Assembly (NCBI GenBank): GCA_947561715.1 | Contig: OX387201.1 | Coordinates: 13,096,001 to 13,160,000 of the forward strand | Direction: 5' to 3' | DNA: 64,000 nucleotides | DNA from: Ascidia mentula | Taxonomy: Eukaryota > Chordata > Ascidiacea > Phlebobranchia > Ascidiidae | In this document: positions 36,401 to 49,100 of the stretch, piece after piece | Numbering within the stretch: position 1 is the stretch's first letter | Layout: every line of letters begins with the position of its first letter | The notes under the pieces: model-generated | The model's database searches: none | Told to the model about the DNA's origin: nothing | What the model saw: the letters and a program-made list of their open reading frames with translations, nothing else | Translations under genes and position numbers: made by a program

Positions 36401-39400
36401 TTGGTGCACTGTGGTATGTTGCACCTGTACAAGATAGATCAAACATGGTTGGTCATGCGTTTTTTTCAGGCAGAGATCGCATTAGCTTAAACTCCATGCG
36501 GGCACTGGCGACCATGCATCAAAACAAGCAAGAACAACTTGCTGCGATGTCACAGAACCTCGCAAAAACATGTGGGAAAACAAAAACAATTTAAATTATA
36601 AGATGTAGATAACACGGTAGCCCGATAATCGCATTGCAAATATGTGAGGTGCACGCAAACTTTGACGCAGGAGATTGGTTTGGTCGACTTGCCTCGGGTG
36701 CTTTGACGTATTTGGACGTCGAAAGCGGGAGAATTCGCGGCCAAACGCGATGTTTAGATGTTCAGTTTCGCAGGATCGCCGACAGGCACTTATCGTGTGG
36801 CAAAGGTACTGCACACTGCACGCTCCCGACGGACCCATGTATGTTAGCTATGTTATTGGGAGAATGGCAAAAACAACATGCATTTGAGCAGGATTTGGAA
36901 CGATGCGTTTCTTCCTATTTCTGTATTCTATAAACGTAACTGGATAAACATCACCGACTTTTGACAAAAAAAATTGTTTTTACTTCATCGTGTATGAGAA
37001 TATGCGTGTGATAAAAATAGAAACCGAGTTATTTTGTGATATTGCGGCTTTTCTACGCGTTGCATTTGGATATAGTAGCCTTAAATATAAAACCTTTTGG
37101 AATTCTACTCAAAGTAATTGCGACCATTGCCAACAACAAACAAAAGAGAAAGAATTTAAAGGAAATTTGATGTGACAGAACCAGTGTAGCGCAAGTATGC
37201 TTTTTTGCATCATTCGTTTACCGACATATGTACTCTTTGTATTTCAAAGTTTGAGCATTAATTTATGTTTCTGGGGGGAGTGGAGAAAAATGTTAAGATT
37301 AAAAGAATGTTTGACGTGTTCATCCCATTGTGAAACCAAACAAATTGGTCATAAATTTTCATTTTGCATATAAGTATAGCGAAATCGCAGTAATGTTAAT
37401 GACTACGGAAAACTTACGAAAGTGACGTTAATAAAAAAAAACTGTAATATATTAATATAAGTGTACCCAATTTTCAAGGAGTAATATGAACGATTCACAA
37501 AACAAAGTCACCGTGCTATCACGTATAGAAACCACAGTGTTTAGACTTACTTGAAAGGTCTTTCTCCCGTGTGAATACGGTAATGCTTTCGAAGATCGCT
37601 TAGGGTGGTAAAAAACTTAGTGCAACCCTCCGAGTCGCAATTGAAGGTCTGTCCGTTGTGTAATCTTTGATGCGCTTTTAGTCTACATACAAAATTGCGT
37701 CGTCATTACACAGCGCTTGCGGTTTTCCGCTTGTGGTTTTGACTGTGTATAAATCTGACCCGATATCTATAAATTGCGAAGAAAAGCTAAATACGTCTGG
37801 AAAACGTACCGTTTAACACTATTGACCTTTACGTCGTGAAATACTCGTCCATTAGGAAATGCATTGAACGCAATTGGGGGATGACGTAAAAGCGTTATAT
37901 GCTTAGAGGATTAACTCCGGAAAACATGAGTGGGCGAATGAAAATTTTTTTTATCGTCAGATTTTTGAAAGAAAAATATCCATCCACAACAGAGTAGGAA
38001 AGTGAAGTATTGATCTTATGACGCGTCCAAGTTAAGGATTACATGTGTTTACATTTTACACAATGACTATACTTAAGTAAAATAATGACAATTGTAAGAT
38101 ACAATTCCTAAATTTAGGCAAAATGCAGACAGAACTCTTCAAAAAAAATTTATCAGAATCACCAAACAGTCTTATGGGCAAAAAGACTTTGTATCTGACT
38201 TTCTTGACAAGTTATTTGAGAAAAAAAACAACCTTATTTGTGGTTATAGTGTTTTTTCTGATACATACAACATTTTGCACCGAATATACCTGTACAAAGT
38301 GTTGAATGACTTTTCGCAGTGCTGAATTTGGCACTGATATGGTCGCTCTTTGGTGTGAACCCGCACATGAACTTTAAGACTGTAGCTGGTGAGGAAAGCC
38401 TTTCCACAGCCGGCCTGTAACACAGTAATGTTGAAGACACGTTCTGATATTTTCCAGGAATAGTTTGAGTGGCGCAGCGCAAACCACACCAAAGTACATT
38501 ACAATGGAAGGCAGACAGGGGACCAGCTGAGTTAATTGTATCAATAACTTGCCAGGTCATGTTGTGGTGATAATGTTACAAATTCGGACACTGCAACACC
38601 TCAGAACTGTCAGTATTGGGTTTGTGGGTGTCAAATACCATACATTGACAGCAAAAATGTAACAACAATGTTATGTTGTTGACTAGTTATAGGTAAATTT
38701 ACAAACAGACAAAAATTTACAAAACAATGATAATATGCATACAAAACTTGTTTAGATTGATTAAGGATTAAAATGCAGCAAATATCTTTGCCTTTTTTTA
38801 GCTTGAATATTTTTTGCAGTCCTTATTCACACTATCTTCAAATACAACATAAACAAACTTGTTTTTTTATTTCACCTGTTCACAAGTAAAGTAATATTCA
38901 CCCCGGTGTGTCTTTTGATGTGACTTTAAGTTCCCTGCAGTGCTATAGGCACGTTTGCAACCAGTGTATTGACACCTGTTTAAAACGCATCAAACCTTAA
39001 GTTTGCAACACTATGACCACCATAAAAAATTGTGAAAAAATTATTTTAAGTCCAGCAGTCACAATTGGGTCACATAGAAAGAAGCAGTCACAAACTTTAT
39101 ATTGTATATACTTTATGTTAACCACTACTCAAACTATATGAGTTTACAAGACAAACTTTAATTAAATTCTTACAAATTAAAAAACTTACGTAAATTTTTT
39201 TACTTCTCTTTTCTGATCACAATCTGTTGTTTCCAATGTAAGAGTGGCTCCATCAATGTTGCACTCCTGAGGCATGCAAATATCTTCTGATGGGGAAAAC
39301 GACATCAGCACCTTTGCAAAAGGGACTGGTTATAACTTAAATTTAATTAACGAAATAAACAAACTTTTAGGAATGAAAAAAAGCAACGTCAAATATAACT

Positions 39401-40970
39401 AATTGCCAAAAGGTTTGTATAGTGTAAATGGTGATGTAGCCTAATTAACTAACTTCATAATTTTTATATGGCCACCATTGGCATAGAGTTTTGCATATCA
39501 CTGGAGGTGCGGCAAGTGCAAAATGCTAACTTCAAAAGATCGTTGCACGCTATATTATACAGGATATAGCATAATTTATGTTAACAAGTGTTTTGGCCGG
39601 CAATCAAAAAAAATCGATGAAACGTGGTTTTAAATATATGCCTTTGCAATGCACTCTGTAGTCAATTACACAAACAATAACATGATTTCAATTGTGTTGC
39701 TACGAAATTGCATGTTAAGCACGTTTGTGAGTGTAGTTAGAGGTATGTGCCTTCATTTTTTAATGTGGTTTGAACTGATCAAAGCCAAAAGATGCGATGC
39801 GATTGTGTTACCCGTACTCTACGCCAGTGATAGCTACATTTAATGGGGAACAACAACCAAAACTTTGTCTATAAGTGTTGCTGAAAATTACAAATACATA
39901 TTTCCACATTGGTAAACAATGCAGATATTCATTTTGAAAATTGTTACAAACGTAAAGCATATATTTCAAGAGTACCTAAAATCTAATTTTTATTTCAAAA
40001 CTTTTTGTAAATTATGCAGAACTGTGAATAATACATATATACCATGTAAGTACCTTGTCATCCTCTGGCATAATTGTATGTCGGATCATCCCTTTGTCCA
40101 TGTCTTGATTGTCAAAGCTTTGCTGGATTCTATGAAAAATTTGAACTGTTTTTCCAGTGTCTTCCACCATGTATGTGGCATTTTAAGACTTTATATAGCA
40201 TGGGTCTTACAGCAAGTACTAGTAAACAACACTGAGAAAAAAGTGATGATGTCATCGAAGGTGACTAATCCTCTCTGCATAGCCGGCTGATTTGCACGGT
40301 AACAAAAACCATAAAATTGCATAAATATATATATATATGTCTTATGCATTAGTATATTGTTATTTTGGTTAAAGTTTAGCACAATACAGAGATCTAAATT
40401 ACTCTTCAATACAATGTATATACCTGCACTTCACAAACAATAATATTTTATGAGCAATAAGAGCCAATAAAGTTTTTATTTTTAGTGAGCAGCAGACAAG
40501 GCTAATGTTTCGATTAATAGGTGCCTTCAGTGCAGCTATGGTGTGACTTACAACGATCTTATCTGCTGAATAGCCGAAAAAACTTTCACTTTGTGGTGAC
40601 TATACAGCCACCATTAACCAATCTAGGTGAAAACACTGTGACCATGTGACCAAGATCATTGCAAGTCACACCCTAGCTGTAAATCACACCATAGAAACTC
40701 GTTTGGTCGAAAACACACAATACATTTGTTTTTTAACTTTTAATGGCAAATTAGACAGAGAGAAAGAAAGAAGAAAATAAAAAAAATGTCGTACCCTTGG
40801 ATATTCTCGTTTGAACCATTGGTGTAAAATAGGGTTTGGTTTGGTTGGGTGGTGAAGATTGGGCGAGAATTAACAATGCCATCTATTGCATTGTTTGTTT
40901 CCACTGAAACACTTGTCTGATCACAGTTGAAGTTACACATTTCAGTGTGTTGATGTTCAGATCCATCCAT
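33406..40970 (-). CDS. MTF1: Metal-responsive transcription factor 1
   Basis: Exons on the reverse strand: 40795-40970 (start ATG 40970), about 40054-40165, 39190-39311, 38876-38975, 38290-38414, 37551-37682, 36351-36424, 35683-35819, 34934-35026, 34364-34475, 34167-34256 and 33406-34025. Six C2H2 fingers appear in MTF1 order: [75 protein letters not shown] and [14 protein letters not shown], with the vertebrate-type NIDGATLTL just before. The C-terminal exon has [17 protein letters not shown], the metal-sensing Cys cluster of vertebrate MTF1, followed by Gln/Pro-rich sequence. MTF1 binds metal-response elements and activates metallothionein genes under zinc or cadmium. Two loose ends: the junction into the second exon is unresolved, and the stop at 33406 overlaps a strong donor-like gtgagt, so a further 3' exon is possible. 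Confidence 0.93.
36003..36060. repeat. Short inverted repeat in an MTF1 intron
   Basis: Perfect 15-bp arms, actggcgtttttggt at 36003-36017 and its reverse complement at 36046-36060, separated by 28 bases. Looks like a tiny MITE or stem-loop; no target duplication was identified. Confidence 0.7.
40533..40679. repeat. MITE-like inverted repeat in MTF1 intron 1
   Basis: 28-bp arms at 40533-40560 and 40652-40679 are reverse complements with about three mismatches (core ggtgtgactt and aagtcacacc). The interior is about 90 bases. Likely a small non-autonomous element. Confidence 0.6.
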
Positions 40971-43188
40971 TGTTATTTTTATTACATTGATCAATCTTTT
41001 ATGCCTCCACCACCTGGAAAACACTATTAGTATCAGTTAAATGGCAGCAAAGGTACAAATTATTTCAGTCAGAGTCTGTACCTACCGATGGCGATACATT
41101 ACAATTATGCCTTTTATGTTACAAATATCATGTCAATACTGCTTATAGTGGCACAAGGTGGGGTAAACTCATCAACTGTCACACTCTACCTGTGCTGTAA
41201 GCAACCATACTGCACAATAAAGATTTAGTACTTTTAGTGCAGGGTAAGTTTTACGAGGTTGATTACTTCGGAATATTCCTAAATATATCAACTTTTCAGG
41301 AATTTAAATCTTGGGTGGATGGCAAAGTGGTTTTGAAAGACTCCTATTGATTTTGCTTTGTACAGCTAACTACGTGAGCCTAATTTTTATGTTTAAAGTC
41401 CGCCAGATTAGGAAGAAAAAATTTTGCGCATATGATTTAACAAAAAGATTTTTTGCTGATTTAAAAGCTGGTCCTGAAGCAGTACTGCGGCCCCATCTGC
41501 AGATGCTCAGAAACCGAGACCATGATAATTTTTTACAGAACCATCCGTGCAGTTTAGTTCCAATTCTACGTTTCTTTACCGCCCAACGAAGTTCACCAAC
41601 CACCCGCCGCTCCATTCAAGAGTCAATCAAAAATCAACACTTATTTCACTCAGGAAATCTTAACGCACATAACTTCACTTTTTATGCCGATTTCTGTGTT
41701 TTTCCACAAATTGTAGTTTTTACCAGGGAAAAATATTTTTTGTAGAAATGGAAACCAAGAGAGATTTTAGTTGTAGAAAAAACGCCCGTTAACAAAACTT
41801 TGAACGCGGGTTACTCGGCCGCCCTTATTCATAATCGGTTCTGAATATCATATGCGTATTTTAGGCCTATGTCATAAGTTGCAAAAGAGAGCTTCGCCCA
41901 GTAAAATGTTAAAGCAAAGCATTCTACGCGCTAAACTCTTTCTAAGGATATTAAAATATTTAAAAAGATCGATTGGAAAAGTGCAGAAATATGAATTTAT
42001 GTTTCGAAAACATAAAAAAATATAAATTTTTCTTTGATAACTTTTTTCATAGTTATGATCCCACTTTCAATTTTAAACCAAATGAAAACACGTAAATCAA
42101 GCTTTCCGGAAATAGTAAACTTGTCTAAAAACACAACGAACTTCCGCTGTACGAGCCGAATACACCTAAACGCAAAGTACAGTAATTACTGGTTGATTGT
42201 ATATTCGACGTATTCTTGGATGGGCTAATGATAATTTTGACTAACGTTTAGCAACATGGTCATATTTTTTTCTAATTTTTAATGTCGTCACGTGGTCGGG
42301 GATACTTTGGACATCATAGCAAAATATGGCTAGAAGACAACCAAATTTTGAGTTTAAGAAAAACAAAAAAAATTTCAACAAATTGTCAAGTTATATAGAA
42401 AAGACAGAGGCTGAATGAAATGATCTAAATTTGGCTGTTAAAAACTCCAAAGTTGAAAGTTGATTTGTTGATTGTTGTGAAAAGTACACGGGTTACCCAA
42501 AGCATTGTAAAATCCTGTATAAGTAGAAGGATCCAAATGGCAAGGAGCCACGTTGTGACTAAACTGAAGAACTTCACGCAGCAACTGTTTTCAAACTGCC
42601 TCTTCATTTTTATTATTTAGAAAGTGTTTAAACGTAACAAACTGTTGGGTGACCATAATGTCAACTTCCACATTTTTACGGCATTTTAGCGCTTTTTTAC
42701 CAAGAATTTGATTGAGTGGAAAAAATGAACGATCACAGAAGATGTGCAAAAGACCGCTGCGCTACATTTTTTGTGGTGTTACGTTTATCAGTTGGAATAA
42801 AGCTGCTGTCAATCATCAACCTTACAATTATGGAAGTACGGGCGGAAAATCAGCAGCATGCAATTAGTTTAATTGAAAGGGTCTTTAACGGTGACTACTG
42901 TAAATTTGTTTTGTTTACCGCCATGCAATAAAGGTTATGAACTATAATGTGACAGTAGCTATTATCGAGTAAGCTAATTACAGGATATAATTGAGCAAAG
43001 AGTAAATCAAGAAATTCCTTGTGGTATTTTTTTCTGTCTAAAGTATTTTGGTTGATGTACCTAGATCCATAAACCTATGTTACGAAGTGCAATTGGTTGC
43101 GGTTTTGCTTGCTGCAAGAATTATTACTTACTTAAATATAATTTTACTGCTTGATCTGGTGTTTTCTTGTTTAGAGAAGTTTGACAAC
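40971..43188. other. Spacer between divergent MTF1 and the LDLa-GPCR gene
   Basis: Expected to hold the MTF1 promoter and 5' UTR on the left and the GPCR promoter on the right. Two unexplained open frames are present. On the + strand, 41311-41745 encodes 144 residues with a hydrophobic stretch (LLLILLCTANYVSLIFMF) then a basic region. On the - strand, 42425-42607 begins MKRQFENSCCVKFFSLV and has a membrane-like segment, WLLAIWILLLI, resembling a type II anchor. Neither could be linked to further exons. Confidence 0.4.
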
Positions 43189-46100
43189 ATGATTCTAATT
43201 GTTGTAATTTTATTGGCAACAACATTTTGCTTTGGACAGAGTAAGTACAAGATGCCAGTTGATCAGATTCGCAAATTGTGTTTTTAAAATTGTGGGTTAT
43301 TTTCCAGTTTTATTGTCCACCAAAGGGTTATAACTAATTTATAAATTACTGAGTAACAAAGCCAATAGGAATTGTTCTTCTGGCACTTAAGTTGCGAAGT
43401 GCTTATTGAAACCAACGTTTCGTCCACCATCCGGAGAGACTTTCTCAGGGTTATGTCACAACGATAATTCATCGAGCGCATAAACACTAAATATGCAAGA
43501 AAAACACATAAAAATAGGAATGGCAACGCTACGTGACCAGTGACAAACATATTGTTGATAAAGTATTTGAATATGGAGGTCCAATTTATACAACTTTTTA
43601 AATATGCATGAAACTCTTAATGCGGGGGCCTCGTGGTTTGTCATAAAGTAAATCCTGAATCATACTCTGTTTTATAAGATTTTACATGCAACGATGGACA
43701 AGTGGTAGAATTCGTTTTTATTTGTGATGGCACCAACGATTGTAAAGACGGAACGGACGAAAAACCGGCCGACTTTATCACTTACCCAGACGACCCAACT
43801 TCTCCCTACATGCAGTATGTTAACTTTTCGGTGGTTATTTCTATAGTTATGAGATCCAAATAACAAGTGTAATATAAACTGTTTTAAAACAACATTTGAC
43901 ACAAAACCTCATTTTTCTTAATTTAGATGTTCGATTGGGGAGGGAAAGGTTTGTGCTTTGAAGCTAAAAGAGTTTTGTAAAGGAACCATTATTTGCCAAG
44001 GTAAAAATCTTTGTGACGCCGGGTGCAAAACACATTTCCGCTGCCCGAATACCACTTGTTGGAAAAGATCAACCGTATGCGACGGAGATCCTTGCAATAA
44101 TTGTCCTGCGTTTCAACGTTGGAACAATGGATACGGATTTAAGTGTATTCGCAACGGCAGGAAATGTAATCTGCCGCAGATATTGGTTCACGACGACGTT
44201 GCTGACTGTGACGATGGTTCTGATTTGTGCTACATGCCAAACAATGACAGCAGCAACAACAGGTTTTTAAATAGCATTTTAGAGGGTTTCTCGCTGTTGT
44301 TACGCAATAAGCTTTGGTTTGGTTAACAAAAACAAGAAAATAGCGATGCTTGTCATATAGGAGACTCATGGCGTAAGCAAAATATGATGGAAAAATCCTT
44401 TTTCAGTCGTCATTCTGCTGATGCTTACTTCAACAATCGTTCCTGCTTCCAATGCAAAAACGACAATACGATTATTTCAAGAGCAAGTGTTTGTGATGAC
44501 ATCATCGATTGCTCAGATAAAAGCGACGAGTGTGAATGTGACGGAAAACATTACGATCTATGCCAAAATGAAAGTGGCAAGCAAACCATACGGTATGTGT
44601 ATATTTGGTTGAAACAGTTGTGTCACATATATGTAAAAATGGCGGCAAAAACTGCATTTTCATTATATTTACTATTATCATACACAAGTATTGGGTTTCT
44701 AAATAATATTCGTTATATTGTACTATGAGCGTTATATATTCTGCAATAATTTTAAAATCGTCATTTAACTTTTAGGTCAAACCAACGTTGTTGGTGTTTT
44801 GATGAGCCAGAATCTTGTTACAACAAAATCGGTCCCAACATCACCTGTCAGTTTTCTGAGAAGGAAGTTTGTGTCAAGTATGCATCTTGTGCAGGAAACT
44901 TACCATGCGAACTTCGATGCCCATCTCACTTCCAGTGTCCCGAGAAAACATGTTTGAAGCGATCCACGGTGTGTGATGATGATCCATGCAACGACTGTCC
45001 AACCTTGCACGCACAACCCGGCAGCAAACGAGGTTTTAATTGCATAAGAAACGGCAGAAAATGCGAATTGCCGCAAGTTCTACTGCACGATCAGGTCCAG
45101 GATTGCGACGACTTTTCAGATTTGTGTTTTTCCCCACATACAAATAGCAAGCTGGAGAACATAAGGTTTGTCCAAACCGCATTTTATATACTGCTAAGTT
45201 GAAATTGGTTTATCATACAAACTGTATTTTTGTCAGAATTCATCCTCATACTGAATCAGGAAATTTTAATCACTTGTTGTGCTTCCAATGTATGCACGAC
45301 TCGGTAATAATTTCCAAGACGAACGTGTGCGACGGCGAATTTAATTGTCCAGATATGAGTGATGAATGTCTTTGCGATACTGTGAAAGTTCAAGGATGCG
45401 AAAACTTTCACAGGTTTGAAAGTTGAATTGCTTGAAATGAAACGAATCAAATGGGTGATCATGAACACTTTGTCGGTCCTGCAACCTTCCTGCTGTTTGG
45501 GAAATATCAAAAATCCGTTAGCTTACGATTGTGAAAACATTATCATTTATCGCACCATATGTCCTGCTTGGTTAAACACTCTTAATTATGTGTTTCAACG
45601 CTAAAAACACAAGAAGATAGGCATACTGTTTACTAGCCAAAAAATATTTACTGTCATCGACGTTTCAGTAGTAACTCGATATTACATACCAGGATACACA
45701 CGATTCTTTCAACAAAATGGCAAAGGCAACTCTATGAAAAATGCATAAAATAGTACAAGAAGTATACGTGTTTCCTGGCAAAGGTCCGTTGTATACCGAA
45801 ACATTGATGAAAGCATAGTTTTTTTCCAAAAAGCCCTGTTTCGGTTAGCAAGAACACAGGTGAAAGTACAAGAAAAATGGACATACTACGTAAATTATAA
45901 TGAAAAAGCATCATGTATATAAATCAATATTTAAAGCAAAACATAACCACACTGTCAATATTGTGGTGTATGAAACAACAAAACAAACACTTTCGTCGTC
46001 CATTCCAGGATTAAAATATAGTAATCTAAATATTGGAGGTACGTTTCCTTTGTACAGCTTTGTGTGTTACTTGTTTCAGGCTCCCGCCTACATCTTCAAC

Positions 46101-49100
46101 CCATGAAAATAAAACGACAGAAACGAATTGCAAGCAACCGGACTACCTTGGTTACAAGTGGAGCTGCTATGCGATAGATGTAAGTTACATAAAATATTTT
46201 GTATTTTTTTTATTACTACTACCGAAACTGCGCATATGTTTATCATTCTGCGTTAAGGCTACAGCGGTAACACTTTACATTGCACAAACAATATTAGAAA
46301 AGATTTAAAATAATTGCTTACAAGTTTTCCTGTACGCCTGATGTCTCATTTCGAATGACATGCAGCATTACGACTTATTTAGAAAACAAACTACAATACA
46401 CCCACACCACAATTAAAGTGCATGTGACACGGAAAAATAAAACACGTTAATAATTAAAAGAAGAGATGGTCATAACTCTAAAACATTTTTTGCGAAAAAG
46501 GTAGCTTGATATGGCGACTGGTTTCTGATATACAGCTGATCAAAGTCGCATTTTTACCGCTGCGAACGAAATCGTGCGAAAGCGAGATTATTGTTTTTGT
46601 TGTTACAGCATTTATGATCGCTAACTTGATACACGAACTTTTGAAAACACGACAGAGACAAACCGTTAATTTAGCATTGTCATTTTGTCGACTCACAGCA
46701 AAAGGTTAAAGTGGGTTAATGGAATTTTAAGGCTGGCAAAGACCGCCGAGAAAAAACGACCAAATTAGCTGATTATGCAACGCAACACTGTTATTCTGTA
46801 ACAGTACCACTTTTTGTCCGACGGTAGCGTTGCCTATGAGTTCGCGTCATAAATGGTTTATTTAATTCGCCACAATCAACCACTAATGCAGGGGTTCTTA
46901 ACCTGGGGTCCATGAACCCCCAAGGGGTCCGAGAAGATGCATTAAGGGGTCCATGAAACGAAATACAATTATTCCGAAAATCCACGTATATTCCTCTGTC
47001 CATAAGGTTTCGCTGTCCACGAATTTTAATTTTTCGACATTTGCAATGTGTTTCTTGCAAAGGGGTTCATAGCTTTTCAAAGAATGTTTTAGGGGTTCGC
47101 GATCCAAAAAAGGTTAAGAAACACTGCACTAATGTCTTTTTCGCAATATAGTTGTAACTAGAAATGTTGGAATCATGAAGTTAAAGTCCACACAAAGGCG
47201 AGGTTAAAGTTGTGACATCACATCCAAAATGGCGTCATGTAATGTCACTGAGCAAAGAATCCCCGTCTTATCGAAATACAGAGTAATGTCGTTGCTGCTA
47301 TACTATACCCTTTGGTCTTCCGATAATCATGGACAAATAAGCCTTTGGTTTGTGACGTCACAGTGACATATCTTAGTGTGATGGAAAATCTTGTCCTGAC
47401 CTTTGAGGCTACTTTTCATGCAGTTTTCTTCAATTTTTAGTTGACGTAGAACCGATATATTTTTTATATGTACTTTTAGTTTTACGCAAGTTGCCATGAC
47501 CGCGTCACATGTACTTTAATTGGTTTGCACGCGACAACAAATATTTTTTTCGAAACGTGTAAACCGTGGGACGGTTCTTGAGCCAAATAACAGTTGCTTT
47601 ACGCATGTTAGCTCTGATCACGCTTAAATGTTTTCGAGTAGGGTTCCACCAGCGAAATCGACAGTAAATTGCTATGCGACGGGAAATTGGATTGTACTGG
47701 CTTTGTCTTTAACAGCAACGAAGATTTTTACTTTTTTGACGAAAATACCGAACTTTGCAAGCACCGAAAATTTTGCAATACCCAAAATATTCGATCAATA
47801 AACCTGCCCAAGTCAAAAATATGCGACGGATCGTACGACTGCTTGGATAATAGTGACGAAACAGTCTCTGAAATCCCACCTGCTTTAAGCTTTAAAGTTT
47901 GCAATGGGTTTGTCGAATGCGCTGATAAAAGTGACGAACATCTGGAAACCTGTAAGGACCAAGGACGATTCATTTGCTCCGCATTTAATGGAATAAAGGT
48001 TTGGCTGAAATGTTGCTTAGTTCTCAACAGGACAAACACTCTGAGTATCGACTTTTTGTTATTGAAATGTCACTGTTAACAGTATATAGCTCTAGAGGCA
48101 TTAAAAAGTCTTTCATCTCCGTTAGGTATCGATTAGCTGGGAGGAAGTTTGTGACTTTACATTAAATTGTGACGATGGAAGTGACGAAACAAACTGCACG
48201 CACGACGGAAGATTTTATTGCGAAAATGAAAAACCACTTTTTGTGAAGAAAGAAAAGGTAACGTTTATACGTACGTGAGTCGGTTGATTTAAGTGTGATG
48301 TTTATTTACACTGCTCAGAAGTTTAATGGGATTGGCGACTGCACTGACTGGAGTGATGAGTGTCCGTCAGTTACTAAACATACAAATGAGAACGTATTTT
48401 CATCGCGATACGAGATGATTGGAAATCCGTTTTTACGTGCAGTTGTGTGGATCATGGCTTTGCTCGCCATCGGTGGCAACGTGGTATGAACAAAATGTGC
48501 ATGCATTTTGTATGAGTATAAAAAGTAATTCAAGGTATAAAGCACATTCGTTCAATGTTTATTTTGAATGTTATTGTCCAACCCCGTGTTTATCGTACTG
48601 GTGCGCATTTAGGTCTAAAAATTAATTCATTGTAAATCTGTGTTTGTCGAATTTATGTTGCGTTGCTGTATATGATAATACCGTTGCTGGAATGATAAAA
48701 AAACGAAAATAAAGCGTGCAAATAACATTTTATTCAGGCCATATTCGCCTAGTTACTTTGAGTTGCCACTGTTTCTTTGAGCGATTGTGGAGTCACCGTA
48801 TGATTTTGGATTTGATAAATCCGCATAACTTGAAATTTACCGTTCAGCATTTAAAACACCGTATTTATGTTTCAGGTCATAGCAATAACGGAATTGCGAA
48901 CTTTGACCACAACAAAAAATCGATCAGCTTCATTTCTAACAAATCACATTCTCGTTTTAAACCTCTCAATTTCCGACCTATTGATGGGAGTTTACCTGCT
49001 CATGCTGGGTATTGTTGGTATTCATTTTTCGGGAAATTACTGTGCAAACGACTTTGCTTGGAGGTCAAGCGTGATGTGTACCACAATGGGCATTTTGGTT

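Noticed and set aside
36244..36594. 116-residue + strand open frame
   Set aside because: Antisense to the MTF1 exon encoding the fifth zinc finger.
40320..40340. Short AT dinucleotide run
   Set aside because: Ordinary microsatellite of about eight repeats in an intron.
40160..40806. U12-type AT-AC intron in MTF1
   Set aside because: Donor atatcc and acceptor gccac are suggestive, but the exon phases do not match, so it was kept only as an open question.
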